64,000 nt of DNA from Micropterus salmoides. Taxonomy: Eukaryota; Chordata; Actinopteri; Centrarchiformes; Centrarchidae. The position numbers and the translations under genes were made by a program. How positions within the stretch are numbered: position 1 is the first letter of the stretch; every line of letters starts with the position of its first letter. Shown here piece after piece: positions 1 to 13,301 of the stretch. A model generated the notes under the pieces. The model ran no database searches, was not told the DNA's origin, and saw only the letters and a program-made list of their open reading frames with translations. Where the stretch lies: assembly GCF_014851395.1 (NCBI RefSeq), contig NW_024040817.1:30103976-30167975 (forward strand), written 5' to 3'.

Positions 1-2626
1 TGATGTGGAATACATACAAGGCCGATTGTTTTAATGATTTAGAGACTCCTACAGTATCACCCAACTCTTGTATGCATGCCATGTGAGCAGTTGTTTCTGA
101 CAGCTGCAGAGTACAGTATGTGCAGCCAGCTGAACGTTACACCACCCGCCACAATTTGTCAAGAAGTCAGCCTCATAGTCACTATCACAGTTTTCCACAG
201 CCAAGGAGCAGGATGCCGGGGAAATACTTTCTTGTTGACATACAGTTTGTGTAGGTCAAAATGGTCCAGAGAGTATCTGACAAATTATGTCAGCAGTAAA
301 CACAAAAGCATATTTTTATCCATGTTGCACTTATTAAACTCTGCACTCTAGTTTCAGAAGGGTCGAGAGGTCTATCTGTATGTCAGGGTTTCTGGTGTAT
401 GATTGAAGGCGACAGATCAACTGGCACAGGACAAACAACTAATACATATAAAGTTACAGATGTGACTCTCTGACTCGTGATGTTCTGAACCTTATATTTT
501 AGGAGACTATTCTCTGGACTCATTCTGACTTATCATGACCCTAACACTTAAAGTTCTTGTTTAAGCATCTGTGAAGTTCATTTTGCTCCACCAGTCCCGG
601 TGGGTGTAGCTGAAACAGCAGCAAGTCAATAAACAGTCCAGCAATGCATTGTTCAGGGGGAACAGAGGAATGTTTTTAAATGGTTACTTAGTAAATTCAG
701 TAAAAGGTTCTCTCTGCTATCAGGGTTCAATTACATGATTTATGTTTGAGATTATTACCTACCCATATTCACTGTGTTTGTTACAGCAATTTCCAATACA
801 AATGAATGTCCTACTTTAGTTTGAAATGCCAAATATAAATCGCTTAGAACAAATGAAACAGCCTTATTAACTATTAAGAGCTTAGTGTAAATACACGGGA
901 GACCCTAAAAAATTTCAGGTTGTGGAAACTCTACACTCCAAACGCTACTGAACATACGTTATTTGTCACTGTTCGCATCCAACAAAAATTTGTTTGGCAG
1001 CTCCCAGTGACCAGCAGCATAAATAAAAAAATATAAGTAAGTAATTAAATAAATATAATTGTAAGTATTTAAAAAAAAAAAAAAAGGGAGGCACATGGAT
1101 TGCAGGTGAGCAGTGAAGGTGCAAAATTTCTGTCGTCTAGAAAATACCGTGTCAACACATCAATATTTAACATCTTAAGACATTTGAAACCATTAAGGCT
1201 TCCATGCTTTTAGGTTGGCACAAACATACCCGCCCGTTTTTGGTGCAGGGTCTGCGTTTGGCTGGACGTATGCCTACGTTGTGGGTATGGGCCACGTACC
1301 CATCACGTGTCCGATTTAGTATTTGGGATAGTTCATTTGTGAGGGATGGATATACAACAGCTTCTTTCTAAACACAAATATTGTTTAAAACAGACTAAGC
1401 TAAAACTGTAAACTGTAAAAATGAGTAAACAAACAGTGTCAGAAGATAAAACACAAGTTTACACCACCAGCCTCGCAATCTACGTTGTTTTATTATGAAT
1501 CGCTAGACGTGGATCCACCTCTTTGCTTTGGCTTTGAAGAGATGGATGTGGCTCAAAACACATCATTCGCAAAACTACGTCAAAAATCGGTTGCCCTTAA
1601 AGACCACGAACTAACCACCACACAGAATATCAAGAATTTGAAAAGCTTCGGGAATCTGCTATCCACGACAGACCTGAACCAGCCAAGGTACCAGCACAAA
1701 AACACACCCAGGTTCAAAACTGCTTCAATAATGACAGAATCAAAGCCAGTTTAAAAAAAGTCCTGTTGCCATTAATGTCATTAGTAACAATTAATATTCT
1801 AATAACAAGAGCGAGCTAGTACAATATTCGACTTTTTGAAGGATGCTAAATATTGTCAAATTATCGTTATCGACACGATTCAAGAAAGAAATCGAGATAT
1901 AATGTTTTTTCAATATTGCACACCCCTAATCAACAGTCTGAACTGAACACAGAGAGAGGAAACCCATATTGATATCATTCAGTATAACTTACTGAGGATA
2001 TCATTGTCTCTAATGTAGATTGCTGAAAAATGGCCATAAATGCTACTAGAGCTTAGAAACTGCTCCAGAGCTTGACTGAGAATCTATTCACCTGCAACTG
2101 TAAAAGGTACCAGGCCTTTATTTCAAGCAGGCTTGTAATATAGATAGGCCTTATATTTCTATTCCCTCTGTTTGATAAGTATATTGTTACTGTTTTTTAC
2201 ATATTATATTGCTCTTCATACAAACCCGACACTTCCAGTATCCATTTAAAATTAAAAGCCCTCTAGTGTTTCAGTGGACACAAGTCCTTTATTTCCTAAC
2301 CAGGCATTTATTGTGAAACATCTGCAGGATTTTGTAGAATGTGACTTACATTAGCAGTGCCTGTGCATTGCTCTGATCGAGTTTTTATACAGGTATGCCA
2401 ATTTATTCTGATAAAGAACTACATACAACCTTCATTTTCCAAACTGCGCTGATTTTACGAGATGTCATCTATGTCCCACTTTGTGGGTGCTGAGGCCCGC
2501 TTCTGGCTGTTGGCTGCGTTACATCTTAGAAGTTAACTGGCATTGTACATTAATAAAATATAATAATGATTGATCCAACTAGTATTGCTGGTGCAGACTA
2601 AGCGAGGGTAGCAACGTTTAATCGAC
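1..2626. other. non-coding stretch with old repeat remnants
   Basis: No convincing exon is seen. The stretch includes an A15 run at 1071-1085. An AT-rich repeat remnant near 1,780-1,930 ends in CACACCCCTA, a terminus style seen in teleost hAT-type MITEs. The open frame at 1485-1754 has no recognisable domain or splice context and is probably chance. Confidence 0.4.
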
Positions 2627-2629
2627 TAA

Positions 2630-3160
2630 TGCTTCGTGCAGACTACATGACTTTGAGCGTCGGCCGATAGCCGTGCCGTTCACGCTACACAACTTGCCGT
2701 CTTGTGACGGGAGTCTTGAAGTCGTTGTAGTGTTCGCACCACGTGACTGATCGGTGACAGGGGGTCACACACTACACGAGCTGACAGCAGTTCTGTCACC
2801 CGGCGCTGGTCTCCAAACCACGTTTTGTCAAGGAAACACGTGAAATGTGAAACGGGAAATGACGTGACCTACACACAAAACAGCTGAAAGATGGATTAGC
2901 ACACGCAGGTAGCAGGGATTGTCTGAGTTACAAAGAGGGGAGTAAAAAGTGTTTTGTAGTGAAAAAGTAGCTGCCTGCTCTCATTGGCTGGATGAGGATG
3001 TCGAGTCGGCCTACTCTTCCAGATATTTGGCATGCTAGATATCTGGCAGACGTCGGCGATGTGTTAGAAATGTGTCGGGTAGCTGTTTTGACACATTGAC
3101 ACAGCCTGGCGGTCGGCGAGCGGCAAATCGGGCTAAAAATCGTGTAGTGTGAACTAGGCT
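2630..3160. mobile_element. non-autonomous DNA transposon with TAA target duplication
   Basis: The two ends form an imperfect terminal inverted repeat of about 28 bp. The left end reads GCTTCGTGCAGACTACATGA and the right end, in reverse complement, GCCTAGTTCACACTACACGA. A TAA trinucleotide flanks both sides (2627-2629 and 3161-3163), as in PIF/Harbinger-like elements. Removing the element rejoins flanks that read as one continuous repeat ending in CACATCCCTAG, so it appears to have landed inside an older repeat. It encodes no transposase and has high CpG content compared with its surroundings. Superfamily assignment is inference from target length. Confidence 0.6.
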
Positions 3161-4190
3161 TAATCGGCACATCCCTAGTTACTACAAAATACGGCTTGGC
3201 TGAGACATACTATATACATATATACACTGCAGGGAGTGAAATGCGACAATAGCAATTACAATGAATAATCCAGAACAATAAAGTGTTGAAAACACATAAA
3301 AACAAGATTATTTTGTTGACATGCACATTATATAACCAGGAGTTCATTCACCCTTCGTTTTTGACTAGCGGCTTTTATTGATTTTAAGAATTAAAATCAC
3401 TGACTAGCATGATTTTAAACTAGGTGATGGGTATTACCAACATAATCAAAAAATGTTTTGTAATTTGAGATTGTGCTGTTAAATGTTAAATATGTCTGAT
3501 CAGATATGTTGGCAGAGATGAAAGCTTGGGTTGTTTCAGTCCAGTCCAGTTCCAACTGGCAGTTACTGGGTGTAAATACTAATCTGTACATAAGAACAAG
3601 TTTTTGTGGTGCAAGCTGTTTTCAATTTTGTTATGGGTAAATCTCCACTTAAGTTATAAACTTAAGGCCAAGTTTGGACTTACAAACTGCTGGTGCAACA
3701 GGCTCCAATTGTGTGCAAGCAATCCTGGGGTAGTGGCAACAATGAAAGCTACCACAGACATTTCAATACAATCATTTAGTAGGACACGCTATCTGAAAAC
3801 AAACTGTCATTGGTCAAACTTTGAGTAACTGCAGAGGATGTTGCAGAAGGAGATGGAGGTTAGCAAAAGCACTGAACAGAAGCTAACATGAAAAATCTGT
3901 AATCATAGTAGAATCCAAACGCAACAGTACGGCCATAAAACAATCTATTAAGGTCTATTACAAGTTATCAGGGAATGTGAGTTCACAGAGATAAGGTTTC
4001 AGATGCTCAAATAATATGTCCTCAGCGCTTAAACTGAGCTCAAAGTTTAGTTTTTAATTTAGACAAAAAAAAGTAGAGGTTTGTGTTTCTAATAAAAAGT
4101 CTGTTATGTGGGGTCGCCTGCATTTCAACTAAAACCCAATACATCTGAGTCACACTGACAGATGAATCACTAGATCTAGGCATAGCAAGG

Positions 4191-4196
<6 letters not shown>

Positions 4197-4243
<47 letters not shown>
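4197..4243. repeat. (TG)n microsatellite
   Basis: About 23 uninterrupted TG units, preceded by a short degenerate TG stretch. The His-Thr repeat peptide that can be translated from the other strand is an artefact. Confidence 0.97.
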
Positions 4244-4245
<2 letters not shown>

Positions 4246-6535
4246 CGTCCATATGTGGCTAGGACATCAGGTACAACAAAGATAGCACAATGTTCAGACT
4301 TGCAGAAAGGTTGTTATTGAGCTACTCAAATCATTTCATATCATCACGTCATATCTACAGCACTGTTTCAAGCAATGCCTTGTGGCCAGGTTTATATACT
4401 GATTAATAAAGCAAACTGTTGGCATGAGGCAGCCAAGTCAACTAGACTGATAAAATTGTTTGTAGTATACGTATAGTATCTGTATTGGTGCCGGCACAGA
4501 CCTTATTAAATGGGCTAAGTATTGATCAGACATGACAAATCCACATTAAATACCTTACCGAGGATCTGGAGACATAAAATCTGTGGAGTTCACCTTTAGA
4601 GCCCTGCCTTGCTGTTTACCTGTGTTTATCTGAGAGTAGTTTGCTTGATTCAGTGCACCAGTTGCCAACTGTAACCCTGCCTCAATGACCGAGTGAACTG
4701 CCTTTAAACTCAACCTGCTGTGTCCCGGTGTGAGCCTTAGGATCCCGTTACCTGTACCCTGTTACTGGAAGCCAATGTGATTTGATTTCACTAACAATAG
4801 CTCAACCTAAGACGTGCAAAATGCATGAGATGTTGATTACAGCCATTCGAAGCTTTTATCTGAGTGACGCCAGGAGTAGATTTCCCAACCGGCATCTCTC
4901 TCCTTAGAAGGCCCACTGAAAAATTGACTTAAGACTATTACCGATTGTTGCAACTGCAAGATTGATTAATATAATTGCCGTTGCTAGTACTGTTATTTCT
5001 TTTGCAAGTATTATTGCAATTACGTAATCATGAATTTAAAACTGTAGTAGTCCATGTTGACAGGGAAGTGGTAGGGGTTCATTGATGGACTACAGGGAGT
5101 TGATGTAAAACTGTGCAATATACACAGAGAAATGGACGTGATGTAAGCAGCAGAAACTATTAACAGCTGCATTATTTGGACAAGCTTTCATATTATGTAC
5201 AGGGCTCTACAGTTCAAGTATAAACACTTGCATATGCCCCTAAAAACAGATTTGTGCAAAACCAGAAAAATTATTAATGAGCATAGTGTATGAGTCAAGA
5301 CTACAACACGGCACGCCCCCCACCTCCGCTGCTCACTGAAAACATGGACAGACAAGCCATCGGGAGTGCTAAGAGAAATCCCGGTGAGCCGGTCTTCTGC
5401 GGGCAGCTTGAGCAGCCTGACAACGCATCTCTCTCACTGTTTTTGTATAACGGGCTAGCTAGCTCTTTAGCTAGGTGCCTTTTGCTGAAATATGTTCAAC
5501 TTTTCATAAAGCACAAGTGTCACTTTTCGCGAACCGAACCATCACAACGTGGATGGTGCGGGACATTAAAAAAGGTTGATGTTCTACAGCAAAATTCATT
5601 GTTCTGCACGAGTGGTTATGATTATTGAGTTAGCACTTAGCATTAACATATTACAACAATGTAGACCATTTTTCTTGTACTAAGATTTAATGAAAAGAAA
5701 ATAACCCACAAAAATGAAACTATATTATTATTATTACTATTATACTAGTGGTAAGCTATATAATATAGTATTATATGAGATCATAATGAATATAGTAACA
5801 TCATATAGTTATACTGCCATGCTTGTTAAAACGTGACGATATACACAAACAATATATAAGCAACATTTCAAAATGCACCAGCATTGTTTTGAATTTTGTG
5901 ACTTTCAGCCAAATAGACTATTTTCCCAATCATATATTTCGTCATATGACATTTCTTAAAAATTACACACATAAAGTGTGGCGTTGTGTGTGTGTAGGCG
6001 GTGCTGGTGTATCGTGTATCCGTCCCTAGTCCCACATTCCACAAATTGCAGTGCACCAATCACTGCAGAGTTTTCTCAGTGTGATGAGTGATCAGTGTTT
6101 CTAAAAGCTGTGTCCATGTTTTAAAAGCTGTTTTCAATGTGTCACATTGAAAAAAGAACCTATGTTTTCAAAAGCTTGCACTGGTGATTTCAGTGTTTTT
6201 ATATTCATATTTTACATTCATCCATGCCAAGTGATCCAGGTCTTCACTTGCACAGTCATCATAATCACATCATAATTGCACACTAAGGCATAAACACACG
6301 CTCACACACTTGAGCCCTAAAACTGACAACAGGCAATAAAAGATATGAACAACTCTAATGAATTACACCGGACGCTAATAATCAGATGTACCAAAGAGGT
6401 GCAAGTTTCTTTTTTCAGTGCTCAATACAAGGCACAAGGCAGATTTATTTATCATTTTACAACACAGCGTTGTATAATGAGATGAAGTTGTAGTTCCCTT
6501 TATACTGCTCACAAACGCAAGCGTTGCTAATCACT
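4244..6535. other. intergenic or intronic stretch
   Basis: AT-rich non-coding DNA. There is a slightly GC-richer island at 5,300-5,420 with an open frame, and a possible donor (CCG before GTGAGC, near 5,392), but no matching acceptor. A TTA-repeat run lies near 5,725-5,745. I see no gene that can be supported. Confidence 0.4.
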
Positions 6536-6900
6536 ACATGTAGCAACGTGCGCCAGTGTGCCAGAGGGCAGCAGGGTGAACAGGCTGTGGCTGGGTGGGT
6601 ACTGTCCTTTAGTATCCTTTGGGCTCTGCAGGCACCTCACCGATATCACTGATGCTCGGTAGATGGGTACCAATGATCTTCTGAGCAGTTTTAATCACCC
6701 GCTGCAGAGCCCTCCGGTCCTGGGCCGTGCACATCCCATACCAGTTTGTGATGTTTCCAGTCAAGGTGCTTTCTATTGCTCCTCTGTAAAAGAACTTGGT
6801 ACAGGAATTTAGCCTTCTTAAGTTTCCTTAAGAAATACTGCCATTTCTGAGCTTTCTATATCACGGTGGAGATGTGCCGACTGCATATAAAAGGGGTAAA
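6536..6900 (-). mobile_element. LINE 3' fragment (reverse-transcriptase C-terminal region)
   Basis: The reverse strand translates, with frameshifts, into the conserved C-terminal part of a teleost non-LTR retrotransposon ORF2. Readable pieces are FYRGAIEST, WYGMCTAQDRRALQRV, KTAQKIIGTHLPSI and, further downstream, HSLFTLLPSG. The copy is truncated on both sides and cannot encode a protein. A second fragment of the same family lies at 29,690-30,200 on the same strand and shares long near-identical blocks such as the AQDRRALQ segment. Family name within the LINE tree is uncertain. Confidence 0.75.
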
Positions 6901-9760
6901 TAAAATGAATAAAAAACAATGAATAAAAAATAATAATAATAATTTTTGAAGTAAAGTGGTACATTTAACTGGTTATGATAAAGGAGAATAACTAGTTTTA
7001 TATATCAATTGGGAATCAAAACGAAACACGATACTTAAGTCAATCGATTTTCTTAGCTATCTAGCGCTAATTAGAAGTGCTCAGACACCTCATACTGACT
7101 GTACTCGATAATTAATATTTCCTTTAATTATTTATTATAATTGCATTGTATGTGTTTAGTTACATGTTTAACTCAGCTGGTAAGCTTTTACTGCCTTTTA
7201 CCAGTTTCAAGGCTCCATATCATACTGTGATTATTGAGGCTTTTCCATTGTAAGGTACATGTTTTTTGTTAAGCCACAATTCAGTAACTGACAGTATTTT
7301 AAATGTTACTACAATTTGGTGCTGTAGAATTCCTAAGAATATTGTACAAATGATTCCTCTACCAATTGAGAATCTCAGGTATGGAATTGAGCTGAGACGA
7401 AGCCTTGCTATAATAACCTTTAACACCCGACTAACCGCATTAACAAACCATGAAGCAATACATCATTTCATAGCTCTTACAACTGATTTATTCAAATTGA
7501 TCTATGGTTAAGCTACTACAGAATCTCATTATGTTACGGCCAGATACCATTCATTTCGAAATGTAACAAGTTTCTCCAATAAGAACAATAAGGGAGCCTT
7601 GTACAACTACGAGTATGTTCGCCTGTACTTGCATGCAAACGCATCTCTTGCCAGCTTATGTAGCCAACAGCCTCATAAGCTCCAGGAGTAAGTGGAGCAG
7701 CACTTTAATACTGACTTTAGCTGTGCTGGTATCATGGGAGTGTTAACACCTTGGTTTTCAGGCTTAACATGTCGAATACTTCTCATTCTACTACTTAATT
7801 ATATCCACCAGTGTGAGCTGCAAAAGTCAACAAAAAGCAAAAGCACTCGTGCATTATCTGAAAAAGTAAACACGATCAGGTGACAACCCCCTGAAGCACT
7901 GCACGTGATGAATCATCTGTCTTGTTCCATTTTTATGCCTGGTTCCATAATGTCCTTTACTCCATGTATCTTACTCACTTTAGTGATGCACTGTATTGCA
8001 ACATGAGAAGTACATTTTCCAGCAGAGTGGAAATACATCTGTAACACAACTGCACATGGATTATTAAAAACAAACGTTGTTAACAAATCAAGTCTGTTGT
8101 TAAGATAGATCACTATGAAAAAAGCCCAACATGATGGATTATGTTCTTACACATTTAATTGTTATGTGGCAAGAAGTCATTAAAATCTTCATAAACAACT
8201 GTGGGTACTACTACTGATTATAAGAATAGTGGTTGCCAATTTCATAATGAAACATTTCTATGATAGCGCTATTGGAAATATACTGTACTGCCCGTTTTAG
8301 TAACGTATGGCTCAGGTACAAACTCTTTTAAACTTCTTGTATTTCTGTGGATAAATGTGGCTTGTGGCCTTACAGCAGAGCAGAGGAGCACTAAGACAGG
8401 GCTATGTATTTGAAAAAAGTGAAAATAGTCTTAAGGAGACAACTGCAGATCCCACGTCAAACCACAACAGGCACCCAGAAATCTCATGAGATTGTTCTTG
8501 AGACATACCTTGCATTCCTTTGTCTTTATTTACATGTGTGCTATTCCTACTTTGACATGAAAAGGGTACATAAAAATGGCTATGTGATATTTTAAAGGTT
8601 ATAATTGAACAAACACTGATTATTCTTACTCTTGTGGTTTTTATTCAAACTTATTGTTAACAGCAATACAAATGTCTGTGGGAATTAACAGGGGAATGAA
8701 TGCACTCAACCGGAGGCCCTAGATAACATATTCTTTGCCACAAAGTGACTCGCCAACTTGACTTGATCCCACTCTGAATCCTGAATATAAATATTCTAGA
8801 CCCCCCTCCTATAGTATGTTGTACATTATTTGTGGAGATGTGCGAGTGGGCTGCACTGTTGCACACAAGATCCTGCTCTGCGAGTCGATGTTCACACAAG
8901 CTCCCACAGCACAGTAGCAAATAGGCAGACAACGACCTTAAATACCCTCAGCTGAGAACTGATGCTGCCTTCAGTAGCTCCTTGGAAACTCCCCATTTGA
9001 ATGATGTAAATATGACTCGGCATGCACTTAAGTGCTTCTGGTTGTAAAATAAAAATGTCAGTATCATCGGTGTATCAAAAGTATATATTTTAAGTATTTA
9101 TGCTATTCTTTTAATGAGTCAAGATAAATAAATAATGCACATGAATTAAAACTGTTAATGTCAAAATATCTCTTGGGAAAATATCCATATTCACTTAATT
9201 TAAATATAATTTCTACTTAATGAAACATTGGTATGATACTTAATTGACAGGTTATATTCTCACTACCTACAAATGGAGCTGGCGAATGGCTGAAATGATT
9301 TGTCTGCTGTGTTTTTCAAATAAATTTACAAATTATTAATATTTCTGGTCATTTGTCTTTTTTTTGGCACTGAGGAGGACAATATGCTTTTATGACTATC
9401 CTAGACATTACTTGTAACATCAACTGCTGTTTCAGTGTTCGTCTGGACACAGAAAACTCCCACGGTCACCTTGCTGTTGTATGCTTGTATTTTCTGACAG
9501 CCTTTGAAGGCATCCTATTATGCTCACATGGCAACATGTCACCTGTCATACGGTACACTGTGGGAAGGCAAAAAGGACTGTTTATAATTGTTTGCAAATA
9601 GACCTAGCTAACTTTCCACTCACAAACAAATCTTTCCGCGGGGATAATGCCACATATTTTGTCAAGCATTAGCAAACATCTTTACATGTACAATGTCAGT
9701 GATACATCGAACTGTAAAGTTGTAAAATCCAACCTCTAAGGAAAGGATTGCTTATTTTGC
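6901..9760. other. non-coding stretch
   Basis: AT-rich sequence with no supported exon. Several open frames of 60-90 codons are scattered on both strands, without coding bias, domains or paired splice sites. Confidence 0.4.
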
Positions 9761-9767
9761 ATGCCAG

Positions 9768-9842
9768 ATGTTCATCGAGCGCTTCAATGAAGATTATGTT
9801 GCCAAAGCGAAAGCAAAGGTTACATCAGAGACAGTGAGCTGA
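9768..9842 (+). CDS. possible terminal coding exon of an unidentified gene
   Basis: A pyrimidine-rich stretch ending in GCCAG at 9763-9767 is followed by an open frame of 24 codons and TGA (9840-9842). The peptide, MFIERFNEDYVAKAKAKVTS plus four residues, is charged and helix-like. AATAAA signals follow at 10157-10162 and 10173-10178. The phase and the upstream exon are unknown, and a 24-codon frame after a CAG can occur by chance. No family is recognised. Confidence 0.25.
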   Translation: MFIERFNEDYVAKAKAKVTSETVS

Positions 9843-10199
9843 AATCATTTCTGACATATTTTCAAGACCCCAAGTGAAAGTGAACCAGACCCCCCCCCGA
9901 CAGGTGTTATCATAAGCTGGCATGATGCCCTCGACTATGAGGGACACGATAACTTAGGCCCATAAACCAACTCCCTCAAGTCTTCATAAAAGCTAGCCCG
10001 GGTACGTGCCTGTTCTCTTGGACCGACAAAACCTCGAGCCAAATATCTGTCAATTTAATGTGCTTTCGCTTCTTGTTGAAATTAACAACAAATTAAAAGA
10101 ATGTATTTGTACGTTTCTGAATAATTACGAGATAGTGTTCAATTCGGCGTGTATACAATAAACCAGCAACTCAATAAAATGTAACTTTTTTGATCAATT

Positions 10200-11050
10200 C
10201 TCATTTTCCTCCCGCTATCTCGTTCCGACATAATACGCCGCCGTGGGCGTAAGGGAGCAGCGTTAACCAATTATAAAGTTTAAATATTTCTGTTATTAAG
10301 TATTGTTTTCTGGATAAACTGTACTCCGAATTGTTTTAGAGACTCTTATAATTCTGGAGAAGCCGAAGTCATTGTCATCCAGGAGTGAACCGTCTGCAGT
10401 TTACCAAGGCAGCTTTGAATTGCAGAAATTTTGAATGCAGTTCGGCAAACACTATTCCCTCCATAGGACATAAATAACTCATTGGTGGTCATGTTAAAAG
10501 CGTGAACATTAATATGAACATGACGCGAAGGAAGCGCAATGTACAGCCAGCTGCGGTAACGTTACTGTCAAGCACCCTGTCTAGCGACTGTTGTCAAAAA
10601 CATGAAACATCGCCTACCGCATATGCAAGACGGAGCTCGTATCCAAGTATTATTTGGAGTCCCAGTGCCTGTGCATTCCTCCTCAACTGGAACCAGTGTC
10701 GATCTCCGTCGGCTCAACTGAACGGGACACAGCGCCAGGGTTTAACCTGAAATGACCCGAGCTAGTGCAAATCAGGCGAAGGCTATGCGTGTATCTGCGC
10801 GTGTACTGTCCCTGTGTGGAGTGAGTGTAGTATGGGCTAACACAGTGAATGCGGCTAAGAGAGTCTGTGCTCTGGACGCAAAAACTTCAACATGGAGCCG
10901 AGAACAAACCTTTGAAAAAGCGGCACACTAACGAAACAGGCAATTGTAGCGCTCCGAGTGATCGCTACGGGGAATCAGAGAGCCGATTCAGGAACGAGCA
11001 GGAACCGAACAAAATAAGCCTCGCCCTTACTACACACTCCCAAGTTGTTT
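10200..11050. promoter_or_regulatory. CpG-rich block, possible promoter
   Basis: CpG dinucleotides are clearly denser here than in the flanks (repeated CGC, GCG and CGG between 10,240 and 11,030), in an otherwise AT-rich region. Unmethylated CpG-rich blocks of this size often mark vertebrate promoters. No first exon with start codon and good donor could be fixed on either strand, so direction is unknown. Confidence 0.3.
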
Positions 11051-11128
11051 TTTTCTCGATGGCGGTTGAGTGTTTTACAGTGGGCCTGGTACATGCCGAC
11101 AGGGCAGGAAACATACTGCTCAACTTAC

Positions 11129-11147
11129 TGTGTGTGTGTGTGTGTGT
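11129..11147. repeat. (TG)n microsatellite
   Basis: About nine uninterrupted TG units. Confidence 0.95.
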
Positions 11148-11397
11148 TTGTGCGCTCAAGGACAGCAGGCGAGGACTGATGAAATTATAATTATATAACA
11201 CATGACAATACATTAATAGTGTCATTTATTTTGTAATGTATTCAAATTCACCTTCATTTACGTTTATATAATTTCATTTCCATTAGGCCTTTATAACCTT
11301 CTTTTTATTATTATATTTTGGAGTGGGTTGTGCACATGTGCTCAACAAATCCTAACCTACATAAAAGCATTTCATGTAGGTCACCAAACTATCAGTC

Positions 11398-11850
11398 TAG
11401 AGCCCAGCCAGCATTTGTGTGTGGGCCCCAAATGGGTTAAAAACAGGCTGAAATGTGGGTCCCAACCAAGTTTGTGTGCTTCATGTTGTTACTGGGTTGC
11501 AATTGAGGCCCATTTGGGTTATTTATACCTTTTACAGCCTAGGTGGGTGACACCCATGAACCTAGACCACATGTGAGCTTATATCTATACCCATTTGGGC
11601 CACACCTTCAGCCCTATGAAATCAAGACTGAAGCCCATCCGGGCAAACACACGTGGTGCCACCGTGGAACCTGTGTACAAACAGACTGTCTGGTACAAAT
11701 CCAATTGAAACCCACCTGTAGCAGCCTAGGTGGGTGGCACATGTGCTACAAGTGGGCTTCTGGGTTTGTCCCTGCGTGCCATAGCCCCATCGAGATACCA
11801 ATAAACACACTTGAGGCAACACATGCAATAACTACTACAAAGCTGAAAAG
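11398..11850. repeat. CCCA/TGGG-rich degenerate repeat
   Basis: The segment is packed with variants of the short palindromic words CCCATTTGGG, CCCACATGGG and AGGTGGGTG. The word CAGCCTAGGTGGGTG occurs twice, near 11,537 and 11,720. A related stretch lies at 19,960-20,170. It looks like an old, divergent tandem or MITE-derived repeat. The 142-codon open frame across it is rich in Pro, His, Trp and Cys and reflects the repeat rather than a gene. Confidence 0.6.
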
Positions 11851-12117
11851 GGGCGGGCGGTACACCATGACAGGTCACCAGTCAATCACCATGCTGGCAC
11901 ATAAAGACAGACCACCATTCACACTCACATTGCTGAAAATACAATACCACACAATTGTTTTTAATAGCTAAAATTTCTTACAACATTCAAGTAAGACATT
12001 TGCAGAGCCAGACACTGAATAAATCACATTGTTTCAAATACAGGCCTGCCACTTTCATTTTGAAAATGGCACATGTCAAAAAACATCACAATTGTTTATC
12101 TCAGTGCCAAATGCATC

Positions 12118-12180
12118 TAAGAAGAAGAAGAAGAAGAAGATATACTTTATTAATCCCGCAAGGGGGAATTCAATGCCTAA
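12118..12180 (-). repeat. LINE 3' tail with (CTT)n
   Basis: On the reverse strand the sequence is a short C/G hairpin followed by GGGATTAATAAAGTATATCT and a CTT microsatellite. Tails of the form GGGGATCAATAAAGTAT are the 3' ends of common teleost LINE/SINE families. Only the tail is recognisable. Confidence 0.5.
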
Positions 12181-12544
12181 AAGGAAAGTTTTTCAGGAAC
12201 ATAAATATGAAAAAAAAAATACAAATAAAGTACTGTTTATGTTTCCCAGCCACACGGAAACAATGGAAAATTATTTCTCCTTTTTTGTCACAGAACAAGA
12301 AAACTGACAACAGACACTAGTTACCCTGGAGCTGGGGCGTAAACACAATACACTCAGGGAGTGTAGGAGGGAGGGAGTTGTGGGGCAGTTGCGTTGTACA
12401 GCGCCAGAAACTGAAAAGAACAGAAAGTTGTGAACACTTGTCATAATTCGGGAGAAATGTAACCTGTGAGAGGACAATAAAAATCGGGAGTCTCCCGTGA
12501 GCTAACTGGAGCTATGTTGTTTACTTCTGTAGCCTGCAACAGCG

Positions 12545-12722
12545 TGTGCCGTCATGTTATTCTTCTGCGTATGCAGGTCACTTTCAGGCCGCGGACAGTT
12601 CACACTGGAGTCTGATATGGGCCACATTTAAACTATAATGTGAACTGTCAAACAAAAAAAATCAGATCTGGGGAAAAAAAATTGGAATTGAGCATTAAGG
12701 CCTGCAGTCTGAACGTAGCCAA
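12545..12722. repeat. probable non-autonomous DNA repeat
   Basis: The block contains mirrored phrases, CAGTTCACACTGGAGTCTGA and later AATGTGAACTGTCA, plus CAGTCTGAACGTAGCC at its end. Such symmetric 'transient pairing' layouts are typical of teleost MITEs. Exact ends and target duplication were not found. Confidence 0.35.
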
Positions 12723-13301
12723 ACAGTTTAACATTTAACTAACAGTTAAACTTATGCGTATGCATTTAACAAGTTACACCATCTCCTGGCATTATAAAGT
12801 AATGTTGTACAAGAACTCTGAAACGCTTTTTTTCCAGGCTCATCCCACAAAAACTTAACATAGGCTGAAAATAGCAAATAATAGTAGTAGTCAAATATAA
12901 CCGTTCAGCAATTTATGCTACAAATGGATGGAAAGGTGGACTTACATGTTTCTCACCTTGACCTTCTTCTTAAGGTCTGAGGAGGTTTAGATTAGTTATA
13001 GATTACTGAGTAGGCACCCATCAGGGGCAGCATTTTAATGATGTCATACAGACTTCTCACAAAGTCTTTTACGAAACACCATAGTATTCTGTCAGTATCT
13101 ACAAAATATGTAGATATTTATATAAACTCCCACCAAATGCTGCTAATTATGGCATATTCACTTTACTGTAATCAGGCAAAAGAAAAGGAGCAGAGATCGA
13201 TGGCAGCAGAGGAGGTATGGAGGTAAATAAGAAAGGATCAACTAAAGATTCAGAAGGCAACAGCCTACATTCACACACATCCGTCATGTAATTATGTAGA
13301 C

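Noticed and set aside
4040..4252. His-Thr repeat protein on the - strand
   Set aside because: Translation of the TG microsatellite.
5290..5628. 112-codon open frame on the + strand
   Set aside because: No domain, no coding bias beyond the first 40 codons and no acceptor upstream. It is likely chance in a slightly GC-rich patch.
11543..11971. 142-codon open frame on the + strand
   Set aside because: It covers the CCCA/TGGG repeat, and its Trp/Cys/Pro-rich composition reflects the repeat words.
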